Shown: in pieces, positions 8,088-16,448 of the stretch
Numbering within the stretch: position 1 is the first letter of the stretch
How the letters are laid out: the number at the start of each line of letters is the position of its first letter
Assembly (NCBI GenBank): GCA_021648045.1
Contig: JAKITM010000014.1
Location: 1 to 33,620, forward strand
Origin: Lysobacterales bacterium
Lineage (GTDB): Bacteria; Pseudomonadota; Gammaproteobacteria; Xanthomonadales; SZUA-36
Length of the DNA stretch: 33,620 nt
Direction: 5' to 3'
Position numbers and translations under genes: made by a program
Notes under the pieces: generated by a model
Told to the model about the DNA's origin: nothing
What the model saw: the letters and a program-made list of their open reading frames with translations, nothing else
Databases searched by the model: none

Positions 8088-8232
8088 CTATGGAATAAAT
8101 TCCATAGGTTAGCGCAGCCAATGTGCTGACGATTAAAATCGTCAAAGCCACACATTGGTCTAACCGCGCATGAGTCAAAAGCTATAACAGCACTGTGCTG
8201 CGCGCAGACTTGCAATAAAATTGCATAGTTTT
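8088..8232. repeat. Cluster of nested inverted repeats between ftsZ and lpxC
   Basis: Several perfect stems are packed into ~145 bases. (1) CTATGGAAT (8088-8096) / ATTCCATAG (8099-8107). (2) A long irregular hairpin with three nested arms: GGTTAG (8107-8112) / CTAACC (8160-8165), CCAATGTG (8118-8125) / CACATTGG (8151-8158), GACGATT (8128-8134) / AATCGTC (8137-8143). (3) CAGCAC (8188-8193) / GTGCTG (8195-8200). (4) TGCAAT (8211-8216) / ATTGCA (8220-8225); CTAT (8182-8185) / ATAG (8225-8228), with flanking A4/T4, could close arms 3 and 4 into one structure. No convincing coding region is seen here. Options are a structured RNA, a repeat-family/MITE-like insertion, or an mRNA stability element of ftsZ. 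Confidence 0.7.
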
Positions 8233-8250
8233 TACTAGCGAACTGAGACC

Positions 8251-8285
8251 AATAAATAGCCAGACCTGCGAAACACAAGCCTGGC
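8251..8285 (-). terminator. Candidate terminator after ftsZ
   Basis: Minus strand: GCCAGGC (8285-8279) pairs fully, with one G-U, with GTCTGGC (8265-8259), then TATTTATT follows. It lies about 50 bases after the ftsZ stop. A weaker A/T-rich hairpin (AGCTGAT 8325-8331 / ATCAGCT 8339-8345) spans the ftsZ stop codon itself. Confidence 0.45.
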
Positions 8286-8335
8286 AACGGCTTTAGTACG
8301 AACCAAATTACCACAAACAAATTTAGCTGATATTT

Positions 8336-9532
8336 TTAATCAGCTTGCTGACGGAGAAAAGTTGGTACATCCATGTCTTCCGGGTTAAACAAATCTTCGG
8401 ATGGTACTGCAGGCATGTAATCACCACCAACAACCTGCGGCATTACTGCAGCTAATACTGGCTCTTCTTCGGTTACCATTTGTGCCGAGTTCTGGGTATT
8501 GATAGCAGTGGCTGCTACTGGCCGGCGTACATTAATCGGGAAATCATCTTCGACCGGCACAACTTCCGGTTTTGTGCTGTCCAGCCCTGTGGCTACCACT
8601 GTTACCCGAATTTCATCCGTTAAGTCAGGGTCAATCACAGTACCCATAACAATCAGGGCATCATCTGCGGCAAGGTCTTCTATCACGGTCATAACTTCCT
8701 GGAACTCATTAATTGTAAGACTGGGGCCACCGGTAATATTCACTAATACCCCGTATGCACCCTGTAAGTCAACGCCTTCCAGCAATGGGCTACCGATAGC
8801 GTGCTGCACTGCCATAACGGCGCGATCCTCACCCCGTCCGGTACCCGCGCCCATCATGGCCATTCCCATTTCCGACATTATTGCGCGAACATCAGCAAAA
8901 TCAACATTCACCAATCCTGGCAAAGTAATCAGCTCGGCAATTCCCTGCACAGCATTTTGCAATACATTATTAGCCTCCCTGAAGGCATCCTCAAAGGTAG
9001 TATCACCACCAAGGACCTCAAGCAGCTTTGAATTCGGTATGGTAATTAACGAATCCACATGTTTGCGCAGCTCATCCAGACCCTGCTCCGCAATCTTCAT
9101 CCGCTTACGGCCTTCTAGGGAGAATGGCTTGGTTACTACCGCGACTGTCAATATATTCATTTCCTTGGCTATTTTGGCAATCTCCGGTGCAGCCCCGGTA
9201 CCGGTACCACCACCCATTCCGGCGGTAATAAACACCATATCGGTATCCTGCAAGGCATCTATAATTCTCTCGCGGTCCTCAAGAGCTGCCTGCCTACCAA
9301 CTTCCGGATTAGCCCCGGCACCCAAACCTTTGGTTACATTAGTTCCCAACTGCAATACTGAATCACCTTTGTAGTTGCGTAAGGCCTGCGCATCGGTATT
9401 AGCGGCGATAAACTCAACCCCTTCAATGTTGCTTTCGACCATCTGGGCGACTGCATTACCTCCGCCTCCACCAACTCCAATTACTTTTATCACCGCTGCC
9501 GGTGTGTAGTTCTCTACCATTTTAAACGCCAT
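8336..9532 (-). CDS. ftsZ: FtsZ, tubulin-like cell division GTPase
   Basis: 398 residues. FtsZ polymerises into the Z ring at midcell in a GTP-dependent way and recruits the divisome. Visible: the nucleotide region 'IGVGGGGGNAV' (18-28), the tubulin signature GGGTGTG (107-113), the T7 synergy loop 'NVDFADVRAIMSE', a variable acidic linker rich in V/P/E, and the C-terminal conserved peptide 'DVPTFLRQQAD' that binds FtsA/ZipA. The ATG at 9532 has a strong purine-rich ribosome site (AAGGAGAAGGAAA). It lies 150 bases downstream of ftsA, with a tandem repeat in the gap. Confidence 0.99.
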   Translation of the reverse strand: MAFKMVENYTPAAVIKVIGVGGGGGNAVAQMVESNIEGVEFIAANTDAQALRNYKGDSVLQLGTNVTKGLGAGANPEVGRQAALEDRERIIDALQDTDMVFITAGMGGGTGTGAAPEIAKIAKEMNILTVAVVTKPFSLEGRKRMKIAEQGLDELRKHVDSLITIPNSKLLEVLGGDTTFEDAFREANNVLQNAVQGIAELITLPGLVNVDFADVRAIMSEMGMAMMGAGTGRGEDRAVMAVQHAIGSPLLEGVDLQGAYGVLVNITGGPSLTINEFQEVMTVIEDLAADDALIVMGTVIDPDLTDEIRVTVVATGLDSTKPEVVPVEDDFPINVRRPVAATAINTQNSAQMVTEEEPVLAAVMPQVVGGDYMPAVPSEDLFNPEDMDVPTFLRQQAD

Positions 9533-9652
9533 TTTCCTTCTCCTTGCTTCGCACTAATTAATTCTCCGGTGGACTTATCTGCTATGCCTCTATGGACACT
9601 TTTTTCTACAGATGAGCCTTACCTAGAGAAACTCAAATTAAAATCCTATTTT

Positions 9653-9684
9653 TTACATTTATCACTTATTACATTTATCACTTT
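9653..9684. repeat. 16-base tandem repeat between ftsA and ftsZ
   Basis: On the + strand, TTACATTTATCACTTA (9653-9668) is followed directly by TTACATTTATCACTTT (9669-9684), 15 of 16 bases identical. The second copy runs into the ftsA stop codon (9683-9685). It lies about 120 bases before the ftsZ start. It could be a doubled protein-binding site or a slippage duplication. Confidence 0.7.
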
Positions 9685-10915
9685 ATAAATTTCCGTCAAA
9701 CCATTTCTTTATGGCACTAAACATTGAACCACCACTGGAAGGCTTGCCGGCATTTTCATACTCATTTAAGGCTTTACTGCCATACAGCAGTAAACCTACA
9801 CCCGAGGAATAAATATGGTTATTTACCACATCTGACAGACCTGTCACATTTCTCGGAGCGCCCAAGCGAACTGGCATATGAAATATTTCCTCTGCCAGTT
9901 CAACTACACCTTCCATCTTGGCACCACCACCGGTTAGCACCAGCCCGGCTGGAATCATATTTTCAAAGCCACTTCGGCGCAGTTCATCGCGCACCAACGA
10001 CAACAACTCGCGGTAACGAGCCTCAACCACTTGTGCCAATGTACGCCTTGCCAGTCGCCGAGAAACCCGATCACCGACACTCGGCACTTGGATTGACTCA
10101 TCCGCTTTGGTTAATAATTCAAGCGCGCAGGCGTACTGAATTTTTATATCCTCGGCATGTTGAGTTGGGGTACGCAATGCCACTGCAATATCATTGGTTG
10201 CTTGATCACCGGCGATTGGTATGCAGCAGGTGTGCCGAATAGCACCTTGGCGGAATACCGCAATATCAGTTGTACCCGCGCCGATATCGACCAGACAAAC
10301 ACCAAGGTCTTTTTCATCACCGGTTAATACCGCTTCGCTGGCGGCCAACTGCTGCAAGATAAGATCATCAGTTACTAAACCGCAGCGTTGCACACATTTG
10401 GTAATGTTGCGCACTGCAGCTCTGGCGGCTGTGACTACATGCACCAACACTTCCATGCGTACCCCGGCCATGCCAATAGGCTGACGAATTCCATCCTGGT
10501 CATCAATAATGTATTCCTGTGGCAACACATGGATAATTTGTTGGTCGGCAGAAACATTAACGGCCCGTGCGGAATCCAAAACCCGATCCACATCGCCTTC
10601 GGTTACCTCGCGATCTTTAATGCCGACAACTCCGCGTGAATTAAGGCTGCGAATATGATTACCGGTAATACCCGCATAGACTGAATTAATTTCGCAACCG
10701 GACATCAGTTCGGCCTCTCCAATTGCGCGTTGAATCGACTGTTCCGTTGACTCAATATCAACCACAACCCCGCGTTTTAAGCCGCGTGATGGATGCGAAC
10801 CGATACCGACGACTTCAACCGTACCGTCTTCCTTTAATTCACCGACTATGGCAACTATCTTGGAGGTACCAATATCCAGCCCAACGACCAGTGTTTGTGC
10901 ATGTTTTTTCGACAT
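9683..10915 (-). CDS. ftsA: FtsA, actin-like division protein
   Basis: 410 residues, near the 420 of E. coli FtsA. FtsA is an actin-fold ATPase that tethers FtsZ to the membrane and recruits later division proteins. Visible: phosphate-1 loop 'VGLDIGTSKIVAIVGE', the SHS2/1C insertion region ('VEVVGIGSHPSRGLKRGVVVD'-type sequence, within residues 34-54), phosphate-2 'LVDIGAGTTDIAVF', adenosine loop 'LTGGGAKMEGV', and a C-terminal amphipathic helix 'SMFSAIKKWFDGNL' that is the membrane-targeting sequence. It follows ftsQ by 67 bases and has a GGAG ribosome site. Confidence 0.98.
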   Translation of the reverse strand: MSKKHAQTLVVGLDIGTSKIVAIVGELKEDGTVEVVGIGSHPSRGLKRGVVVDIESTEQSIQRAIGEAELMSGCEINSVYAGITGNHIRSLNSRGVVGIKDREVTEGDVDRVLDSARAVNVSADQQIIHVLPQEYIIDDQDGIRQPIGMAGVRMEVLVHVVTAARAAVRNITKCVQRCGLVTDDLILQQLAASEAVLTGDEKDLGVCLVDIGAGTTDIAVFRQGAIRHTCCIPIAGDQATNDIAVALRTPTQHAEDIKIQYACALELLTKADESIQVPSVGDRVSRRLARRTLAQVVEARYRELLSLVRDELRRSGFENMIPAGLVLTGGGAKMEGVVELAEEIFHMPVRLGAPRNVTGLSDVVNNHIYSSGVGLLLYGSKALNEYENAGKPSSGGSMFSAIKKWFDGNL

Positions 10916-10982
10916 TCCTGCTAATTCTCCAAACGGTTCAATGGCATATCACCATGAACTTGCTTATTATTTTTGGCAGTTA

Positions 10983-11720
10983 TCATGAGCTCTCCACCCA
11001 CTGAACTGCGAATCCGTTGGTGTAGCGTAAATCAACACTCAGCGGGATATTTACACCTCGCTGAGTGAGCTGGTTCCAGTTTGCTATCAGGCGTTGCAAG
11101 CGGGGCAGTACATTTTCGCGCCCTAACATCACCCGGGTGTTATTCATCAACAACAGCTCCCAAGAACCGCGCTTGTGTAAGCGCAAGTCTTCTACTTCCA
11201 AAGAGACTTCTCCCAAGCGTTTGTTGGCCTGTTGCCAGAATGTGACTACCGCTTCAAGCTGATTATCCGGCCCCTGTAAACGCGGTAAACCTTGAATTTT
11301 ATTAGCTGCCGGAACTGTAAATGCGACTCCCTGCTCAGAAATCAATTGGCTGCTTCCCCAGTGAGCTACTGCCGTGTATTCCAGCACCCTTACTTCAATT
11401 GTGTCCGGAAACTGTGTTCTGGCCTCAGCTGAAGACACCCATGGAATTCCTTCTGTTATTGCGCGAACGCGATCCAAATCAATAGTGAAAAACCCTCCAT
11501 TGATTTCAGGCTCTAGCACTGCCCTTATTTGATCAGCGCTTACTCGTTGCAGCGGACCACTGACATCCAACCATTTAATCGGCCATTTGTTGGCTCCCAA
11601 CATTCCTGAGGTTAACCAGGTTACAACCAGTGCGGTTAAGGCAATCACCAGGACTACACCAACCAATCCGGGCTTAATGACACCTTGTTGCAATTTTTCT
11701 GGTTGGAAATTAAGTTTCAC
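10983..11720 (-). CDS. ftsQ: FtsQ, divisome membrane protein
   Basis: 245 residues with a GTG start. Topology: short cytoplasmic N-terminus, one transmembrane helix (about residues 18-38, 'GLVGVVLVIALTALVVTWL'), then a POTRA domain beginning with 'IKWLDVSGPLQRVSADQIRAVL' (split across ~48-69) and a beta domain with 'PWVSSAEARTQFPDTIEVRV'-like sequence typical of FtsQ. FtsQ bridges FtsA/FtsK and FtsL/FtsB. Its GTG overlaps the ddlB stop by four bases (GTGA), which fixes the start and suggests translational coupling. Confidence 0.95.
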   Translation of the reverse strand: MKLNFQPEKLQQGVIKPGLVGVVLVIALTALVVTWLTSGMLGANKWPIKWLDVSGPLQRVSADQIRAVLEPEINGGFFTIDLDRVRAITEGIPWVSSAEARTQFPDTIEVRVLEYTAVAHWGSSQLISEQGVAFTVPAANKIQGLPRLQGPDNQLEAVVTFWQQANKRLGEVSLEVEDLRLHKRGSWELLLMNNTRVMLGRENVLPRLQRLIANWNQLTQRGVNIPLSVDLRYTNGFAVQWVESS

Positions 11721-12661
11721 AAGCTAGCTCCTGAAAAGCTGGTGTCGAGTATCCTTAATACCAGCTGGTCAAAATCCATACCCGCTTGCGCTGCTGCTTG
11801 TGGAATCAGCGAGTGGTCGGTCATTCCCGGGATTGTGTTCACTTCCAGAAACCAGGGTTTTCCAGATTCATCGAGAATAAAATCAACCCGACCCCAGCCA
11901 CTAGCGTCCAACTCATCAAAGGCTCTTTTGGCTAGTTGTTGTAATTGCTTTTCGATCTCAGCAGACAAACCACAAGGGCAAAAATAACGCGTCTGATTAG
12001 ATTCATACTTCGCCTTATAATCATAAAACTCACTGTCTGGCTCAACTGCAATCAGCGGCAGGCATTCGCTATCAATAATCCCGGCAAAGTATTCCCGCCC
12101 GGCAATACCCGGCTCTACTATCACCATGGAACTGAAACTCGCCGCCAGTGCAATCGCTTCTGGCAACTGTTCTTTCGCTGTCACTTTACTGATTCCCAGC
12201 GATGAACCCTGATCCACAGGCTTAACAAATAATGGTAAATCAAACGCCTTAAATATTTTATCGCTGTCATCGCGATCTGCAGTGCTAAGGATAAAATCGG
12301 TGGTAGGAATTCCCGCGCTTTTCCAAATTTGCTTGGAACGCACCTTATCCATGGTCAATGCGGAGCCTAAAACACTACTGCCTGTTACTGGGGTTTTGAG
12401 TAAATCCAATGCTCCAGTCAGCCTGCCGTCTTCTCCACCGGTGCCGTGCATTAAGTTAAACACACGCTCAATAGTGCCTTTTTCAATGGCTTCAAACAGT
12501 GGGCGTACACCATCAAAAACCACATAATCAATATTCATACGCGCCAACGCTGCTGCTACTGACTTGCCACCCGCCAACGAAACGGCCCGCTCCGGACTAT
12601 CACCACCAACGACCAGCGCTACGCAGCCATATTTTTCAGGATGTAAGCCGCTGTGATTCAC
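11717..12661 (-). CDS. ddlB: DdlB, D-alanine--D-alanine ligase
   Basis: 314 residues from the GTG at 12661. It makes the D-Ala-D-Ala dipeptide used by MurF. ATP-grasp marks: 'VALVVGGDSPERAVSLAGG' at the N-terminus, 'NLMHGTGGEDG', 'FVKPVDQGSSLGISKV', and the C-terminal catalytic/metal part 'GRVDFILDESGKPWFLEVN' then 'TIPGMTDHSLIPQAA'. The GTG is chosen because it overlaps the murC stop in the same GTGA pattern seen at ddlB/ftsQ; an in-frame TTG five codons upstream (12676) is possible but less likely. The position between murC and ftsQ is canonical. Confidence 0.96.
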   Translation of the reverse strand: MNHSGLHPEKYGCVALVVGGDSPERAVSLAGGKSVAAALARMNIDYVVFDGVRPLFEAIEKGTIERVFNLMHGTGGEDGRLTGALDLLKTPVTGSSVLGSALTMDKVRSKQIWKSAGIPTTDFILSTADRDDSDKIFKAFDLPLFVKPVDQGSSLGISKVTAKEQLPEAIALAASFSSMVIVEPGIAGREYFAGIIDSECLPLIAVEPDSEFYDYKAKYESNQTRYFCPCGLSAEIEKQLQQLAKRAFDELDASGWGRVDFILDESGKPWFLEVNTIPGMTDHSLIPQAAAQAGMDFDQLVLRILDTSFSGASL

Positions 12662-14103
12662 GCTTTGCCCTCGCAACTGGTGAAAGTTCCAGCATTTCGC
12701 AATTGACTAGCGACCGAACCTATATCACCTGCACCCATCAACAATACCAAATCGCCATCCTCAAGAATTGCCGGCAATTGTTCCGGTAGGCTATGCACAT
12801 CAGAAATCATTACAGGGTCAACCCGACCACGATTACGCACCGCACGACAGAGTGACTGAGAATCTGCACCAGGGATATGATCTTCTCCTGCTGGGTAAAC
12901 ATCGGTCATAACCAACACATCCGGCTCTGCCAGAACCTGTGCAAAATCATCGAACAACTCACGGGTACGACTGTAACGGTGCGGTTGAAAAACCACTACC
13001 AGCCGGCGTTCTGGCCAGCCTTTACGGGCAGCCTCAATGGTTACCGCAAGCTCGGTTGGGTGATGTCCGTAATCCTCTAGCACTGTAACGCTACCCGTAC
13101 CAAGCGGTAATTCACCAACTTCGGCGAAACGACGACCCACCCCGGCAAACTCCGCCAAGGCTTTGCGCATTGCTTCAGGCTCAACCCCAAGCTCCCAAGC
13201 CACAGCAATTGCCCCAAGCGCATTGCTGACATTGTGCACACCGGGCAAGTTAATGCTTACTGCTAGTTTATTCTGCTGATTGGGAAAACTCACATCAAAG
13301 TCCATCTGCCGGCCTTGTTGACGAATATTGCTGGTGCGAATATCCGCATCCGGATGCTGCCCAAAAGTCAGTATTGTACGACTGACATCAGCGAGAATAC
13401 CCCTGACCTCCGGATCATCAATACACAACACTGAAACACCGTAAAACGGTAGATGGTGAATAAATTCAAGGAAGGCGCTACGTAAGTTTTCAAAATCACC
13501 CGCATAAGCTTCCAAGTGATCACTATCTATATTGGTAATCACCGCCATCATCGGTTGCAACAGTAGGAATGAAGCATCGCTTTCATCCGCCTCGGCAACC
13601 AGGTATTCGCCCTTACCCAAGCGGGCATGGCTACCAAATGCATTGACCAGGCCACCTATAATAAATGTCGGGTCCAACCCGGCCTCGGCGAGAATGGCCG
13701 CCAACAAACTGGTGGTAGTGGTTTTGCCGTGGGTGCCGGCAACTGCAATGCCTTTTTTAAAGCGCATCAGTTCTGCCAGCATTTCAGCCCGTCGTACAAC
13801 CGGAATTCTTTGCTCTCTAGCGGCCTGCAACTCAGGATTGTCTACAGGGATCGCACTGGAGGCTACCACTACATCTGCGGTGCTTATATTTTCTGCGCGA
13901 TGGCCAATATGAATTTCTATGCCGATACTTTGTAGGTGTGCGGTAAGAGTCGATGCTTTTAAGTCCGAACCAGAAACCTGGTAGCCGGAATTGGCGATAA
14001 CTTCTGCTATCCCGCTCATTCCCGCACCACCAATACCGACAAAATGCACCCTAGATATTCTATGCATCTGACCGGAACCGGTTTTTAGATTTGCAGATTT
14101 CAT
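12658..14103 (-). CDS. murC: MurC, UDP-N-acetylmuramate--L-alanine ligase
   Basis: 481 residues from ATG 14103. It adds L-Ala to UDP-MurNAc, the first peptide ligation of cell wall precursor synthesis. Visible: the nucleotide-binding start 'RVHFVGIGGAGMSGIAEV', the ATP loop 'VAGTHGKTTTTSLLAAI', 'EADESDASFL', 'VITNIDSDHLEAY' and the C-domain 'EDYGHHPTELAVTI' with 'VVFQPHRYSRT', the order expected of MurC. The ATG overlaps the murG TGA as ATGA, which supports this start over an upstream in-frame codon. Confidence 0.98.
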   Translation of the reverse strand: MKSANLKTGSGQMHRISRVHFVGIGGAGMSGIAEVIANSGYQVSGSDLKASTLTAHLQSIGIEIHIGHRAENISTADVVVASSAIPVDNPELQAAREQRIPVVRRAEMLAELMRFKKGIAVAGTHGKTTTTSLLAAILAEAGLDPTFIIGGLVNAFGSHARLGKGEYLVAEADESDASFLLLQPMMAVITNIDSDHLEAYAGDFENLRSAFLEFIHHLPFYGVSVLCIDDPEVRGILADVSRTILTFGQHPDADIRTSNIRQQGRQMDFDVSFPNQQNKLAVSINLPGVHNVSNALGAIAVAWELGVEPEAMRKALAEFAGVGRRFAEVGELPLGTGSVTVLEDYGHHPTELAVTIEAARKGWPERRLVVVFQPHRYSRTRELFDDFAQVLAEPDVLVMTDVYPAGEDHIPGADSQSLCRAVRNRGRVDPVMISDVHSLPEQLPAILEDGDLVLLMGAGDIGSVASQLRNAGTFTSCEGKA

Positions 14104-15185
14104 GCGCACATCTCCTGGCAACGGCTGGCAACAATTTTCGCGGCATCCGGCAAAGCCAGGCTCCTGGCGACCTCTGCCATCTGGATTAACTTCACCCTGC
14201 TGGAAGTTAAGCTGGTTAATACTTTGGCTAAATCTTCAGCTTTGAGATTGGCTTCCTGCAGAATTCTGGCAGCACCTGCACTGGCTAGATATTCCGCATT
14301 CCGGGTTTGATGGTCATCAACGGCTGCCGGAAATGGTATAAATACGGCTGCTAATCCAGCGGCAGCTATCTCTGCCACGGTTAACGCGCCTGCTCGGCAA
14401 ATCACAAGGTCAGCCCAAGCATAGGCAGCTGCCATATCCTCAATAAACTCACTCACATCGGCACTAAGCTCTTCAGCTTGATAGCGTTCCCGGGTAGGTC
14501 CAGCATGTCCTTTGCCCGCCTGATGGCGCACCAACAGCTGCGTATCTACAGGTAATCTTGCTAGCGCCGTGGGTAACATACGATTTAGTGCTGCAGCTCC
14601 CTGAGAGCCGCCTAACACCAACAAGCGTAACGGCCCGCTGCGCTGCGACATACGCTGGCTTGGGGCCTCGATACTGAGGATGGATTCTCGCACGGGATTG
14701 CCAACAGTAATCACCGAATTAGATGCCGGAAAACTGTCCGGAAAACCCTGAAATTTAATTTTTGCCCAACGCGCAAGGATTTTATTGGTCATTCCCGGGA
14801 CCCTATTCTGCTCGTGTATAAGCAAAGGGATACCACGAAGACGGGCCGCAAGCCCTCCGGGGCCGGCCACATAGCCACCCATAGACAAGACCACACAGGG
14901 GCCAAATTTTTTCACAATAGCATTCGCCTGACGCAAGGCTTGAATGATTTTCCAAGGTGCCAGCAACCAGCCTTTCAGACCTTTACCACGCAAACCCTGA
15001 ATTTTGATAGTGTGCAGGGGATAACCTTGTGCCGGCACCAAGCGGCTTTCCAGCCCGGCCTGAGTACCCAACCAGGCGACATCAACACCCTTGCTGCGGA
15101 GTTCATCGGCAACTGCCAAACCTGGGAATATATGCCCGCCTGTACCGCCTGCCATTATCATCACGCGCTGCTGCTTAATGGTCAT
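14100..15185 (-). CDS. murG: MurG, lipid II-forming N-acetylglucosaminyltransferase
   Basis: 361 residues from ATG 15185. It transfers GlcNAc to lipid I at the inner face of the membrane to give lipid II. GT-B fold motifs: 'IMAGGTGGHIFPGLAVADEL' near the N-terminus, 'GYVAGPGGLAARLRGIPLLI' with 'HEQN', 'LGGSQGAAALN' and the UDP-GlcNAc region 'LVICRAGALTVAEIAAAG'. The start overlaps the end of ftsW by 11 bases. An in-frame extension upstream lies wholly within ftsW and lacks family similarity. Confidence 0.98.
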   Translation of the reverse strand: MTIKQQRVMIMAGGTGGHIFPGLAVADELRSKGVDVAWLGTQAGLESRLVPAQGYPLHTIKIQGLRGKGLKGWLLAPWKIIQALRQANAIVKKFGPCVVLSMGGYVAGPGGLAARLRGIPLLIHEQNRVPGMTNKILARWAKIKFQGFPDSFPASNSVITVGNPVRESILSIEAPSQRMSQRSGPLRLLVLGGSQGAAALNRMLPTALARLPVDTQLLVRHQAGKGHAGPTRERYQAEELSADVSEFIEDMAAAYAWADLVICRAGALTVAEIAAAGLAAVFIPFPAAVDDHQTRNAEYLASAGAARILQEANLKAEDLAKVLTSLTSSRVKLIQMAEVARSLALPDAAKIVASRCQEMCA

Positions 15186-16404
15186 TGAAACCACCTGCCA
15201 GCTCACGCCGACGCACCGATCGGGGATCCATTTCCCGGTCCAGTTCATATTTAATTCGCAATACCAGCCCGAGCGCCATGCAGGTCATCAATATACTCGA
15301 CCCGCCGGATGATATCAGCGGCAAAGTGAGACCCTTTGTGGGTAGCACGCCCATATTCACACCCATGGAAACCAGTGCTTGAAAACTCAGCCAGAGACCC
15401 ACCCCATATGCCATAAAACCGGCAAACGGCCGATCTGCCCTAACCGATGCCAGGCCCACCATTAAAATTCGACCAATTAAGGTAATAAAGAGAAGCATTA
15501 ACAGCAGCACACCGACCAGACCCATCTCTTCGGCGTAAACGCTGAATATAAAGTCGGTATGTGCTTCCGGTAAATAGAATAACTTTTGAATGCTGGCACC
15601 CAGGCCGACACCGAACATTTCGCCACGGCCAATGGCGATTAATGCCTGGGTTAATTGAAAACCGGAGTTAAATGGATCCGCCCAGGGATCCATAAAACTG
15701 ACAATCCGACGCAAGCGATAGGGCTCCATCGCCGCCCAGATAAATACCGGAGACACCAACGCAATCAATATCGCGATATGAGTCCAGGCAGCTCCGGCAA
15801 GAAACAACATACCACCAACAATAAAGGTGATGATCACTGCACTACCAAAATCCGGCTGGACTAACAGAATAATCATATACAGACCGGCAATCAGTATAGG
15901 TTTTAAAGTAGCAAAGAAATTTGTTTGAATGGCCTGCTGATGCCTGACCAGATACCCTGCCATATACACAATCAGCATTAGCTTTGCGGCTTCCACCGTC
16001 TGAAAGCTCATCGGCCCCAGCTGAATCCAGCGGATGGAGCCGTTGACTTCTTTGCCCAAACCGGGAATAAACACAATCAATAAGGCCAGCGCTCCCAACA
16101 ACATCATCGGTTTGGATATTTTGTACAGAAATTCGGTCGAAACCAAGGTAAATGTCGAGGCCAAGATCAAACCAAGGAATAAGAAGATCGCATGTTTCCA
16201 GGTGTAGTAATGAATTCCCAACCCCTGCCCTTCCGCCACGGAAATTGAAGCGGAACCAACCATAATTAGGCCAATAGCGGCAAGCATAATCGTTGGAATC
16301 AATATCCACTTATCCAGACCAATTTTTTGTTTTATGGCAGCATAACGCCTGGCCTGGATTCCGACCCCTGCATGATTGGCTGCTATTGTTTGCCTATAAG
16401 CCAT
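15175..16404 (-). CDS. ftsW: FtsW, septal peptidoglycan polymerase (SEDS family)
   Basis: 409 residues, with about ten transmembrane helices. SEDS proteins polymerise glycan strands; FtsW works with FtsI at the septum. Visible: 'MVGSASISVA' in the first helix, 'GSIRWIQLGPMSFQTVEAAKL' split around 120-140, 'LVQPDFGSAVIITFIVGGML', 'ALIAIGRGEMFGVGLG', 'LPEAHTDFIFSVYAEEMGL' and 'LPLISSGGSSI', all in the usual order. The gap to mraY is only 44 bases; murD, which usually lies there, is missing. It overlaps murG by 11 bases. Confidence 0.97.
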   Translation of the reverse strand: MAYRQTIAANHAGVGIQARRYAAIKQKIGLDKWILIPTIMLAAIGLIMVGSASISVAEGQGLGIHYYTWKHAIFLFLGLILASTFTLVSTEFLYKISKPMMLLGALALLIVFIPGLGKEVNGSIRWIQLGPMSFQTVEAAKLMLIVYMAGYLVRHQQAIQTNFFATLKPILIAGLYMIILLVQPDFGSAVIITFIVGGMLFLAGAAWTHIAILIALVSPVFIWAAMEPYRLRRIVSFMDPWADPFNSGFQLTQALIAIGRGEMFGVGLGASIQKLFYLPEAHTDFIFSVYAEEMGLVGVLLLMLLFITLIGRILMVGLASVRADRPFAGFMAYGVGLWLSFQALVSMGVNMGVLPTKGLTLPLISSGGSSILMTCMALGLVLRIKYELDREMDPRSVRRRELAGGFNDH

Positions 16405-16448
16405 TGTTATATGCCATTACTCATTGTCTCAACACCAACTTCTTAGCT

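Noticed and set aside
8081..8320. 79-codon minus-strand frame in the ftsZ-lpxC gap
   Set aside because: It covers the palindromic cluster and the predicted terminator, and has no ribosome site or family resemblance.
8499..9374. Long plus-strand reading frame opposite ftsZ (291 codons)
   Set aside because: Ser/Thr/Pro-rich shadow of ftsZ codon usage without any family feature.
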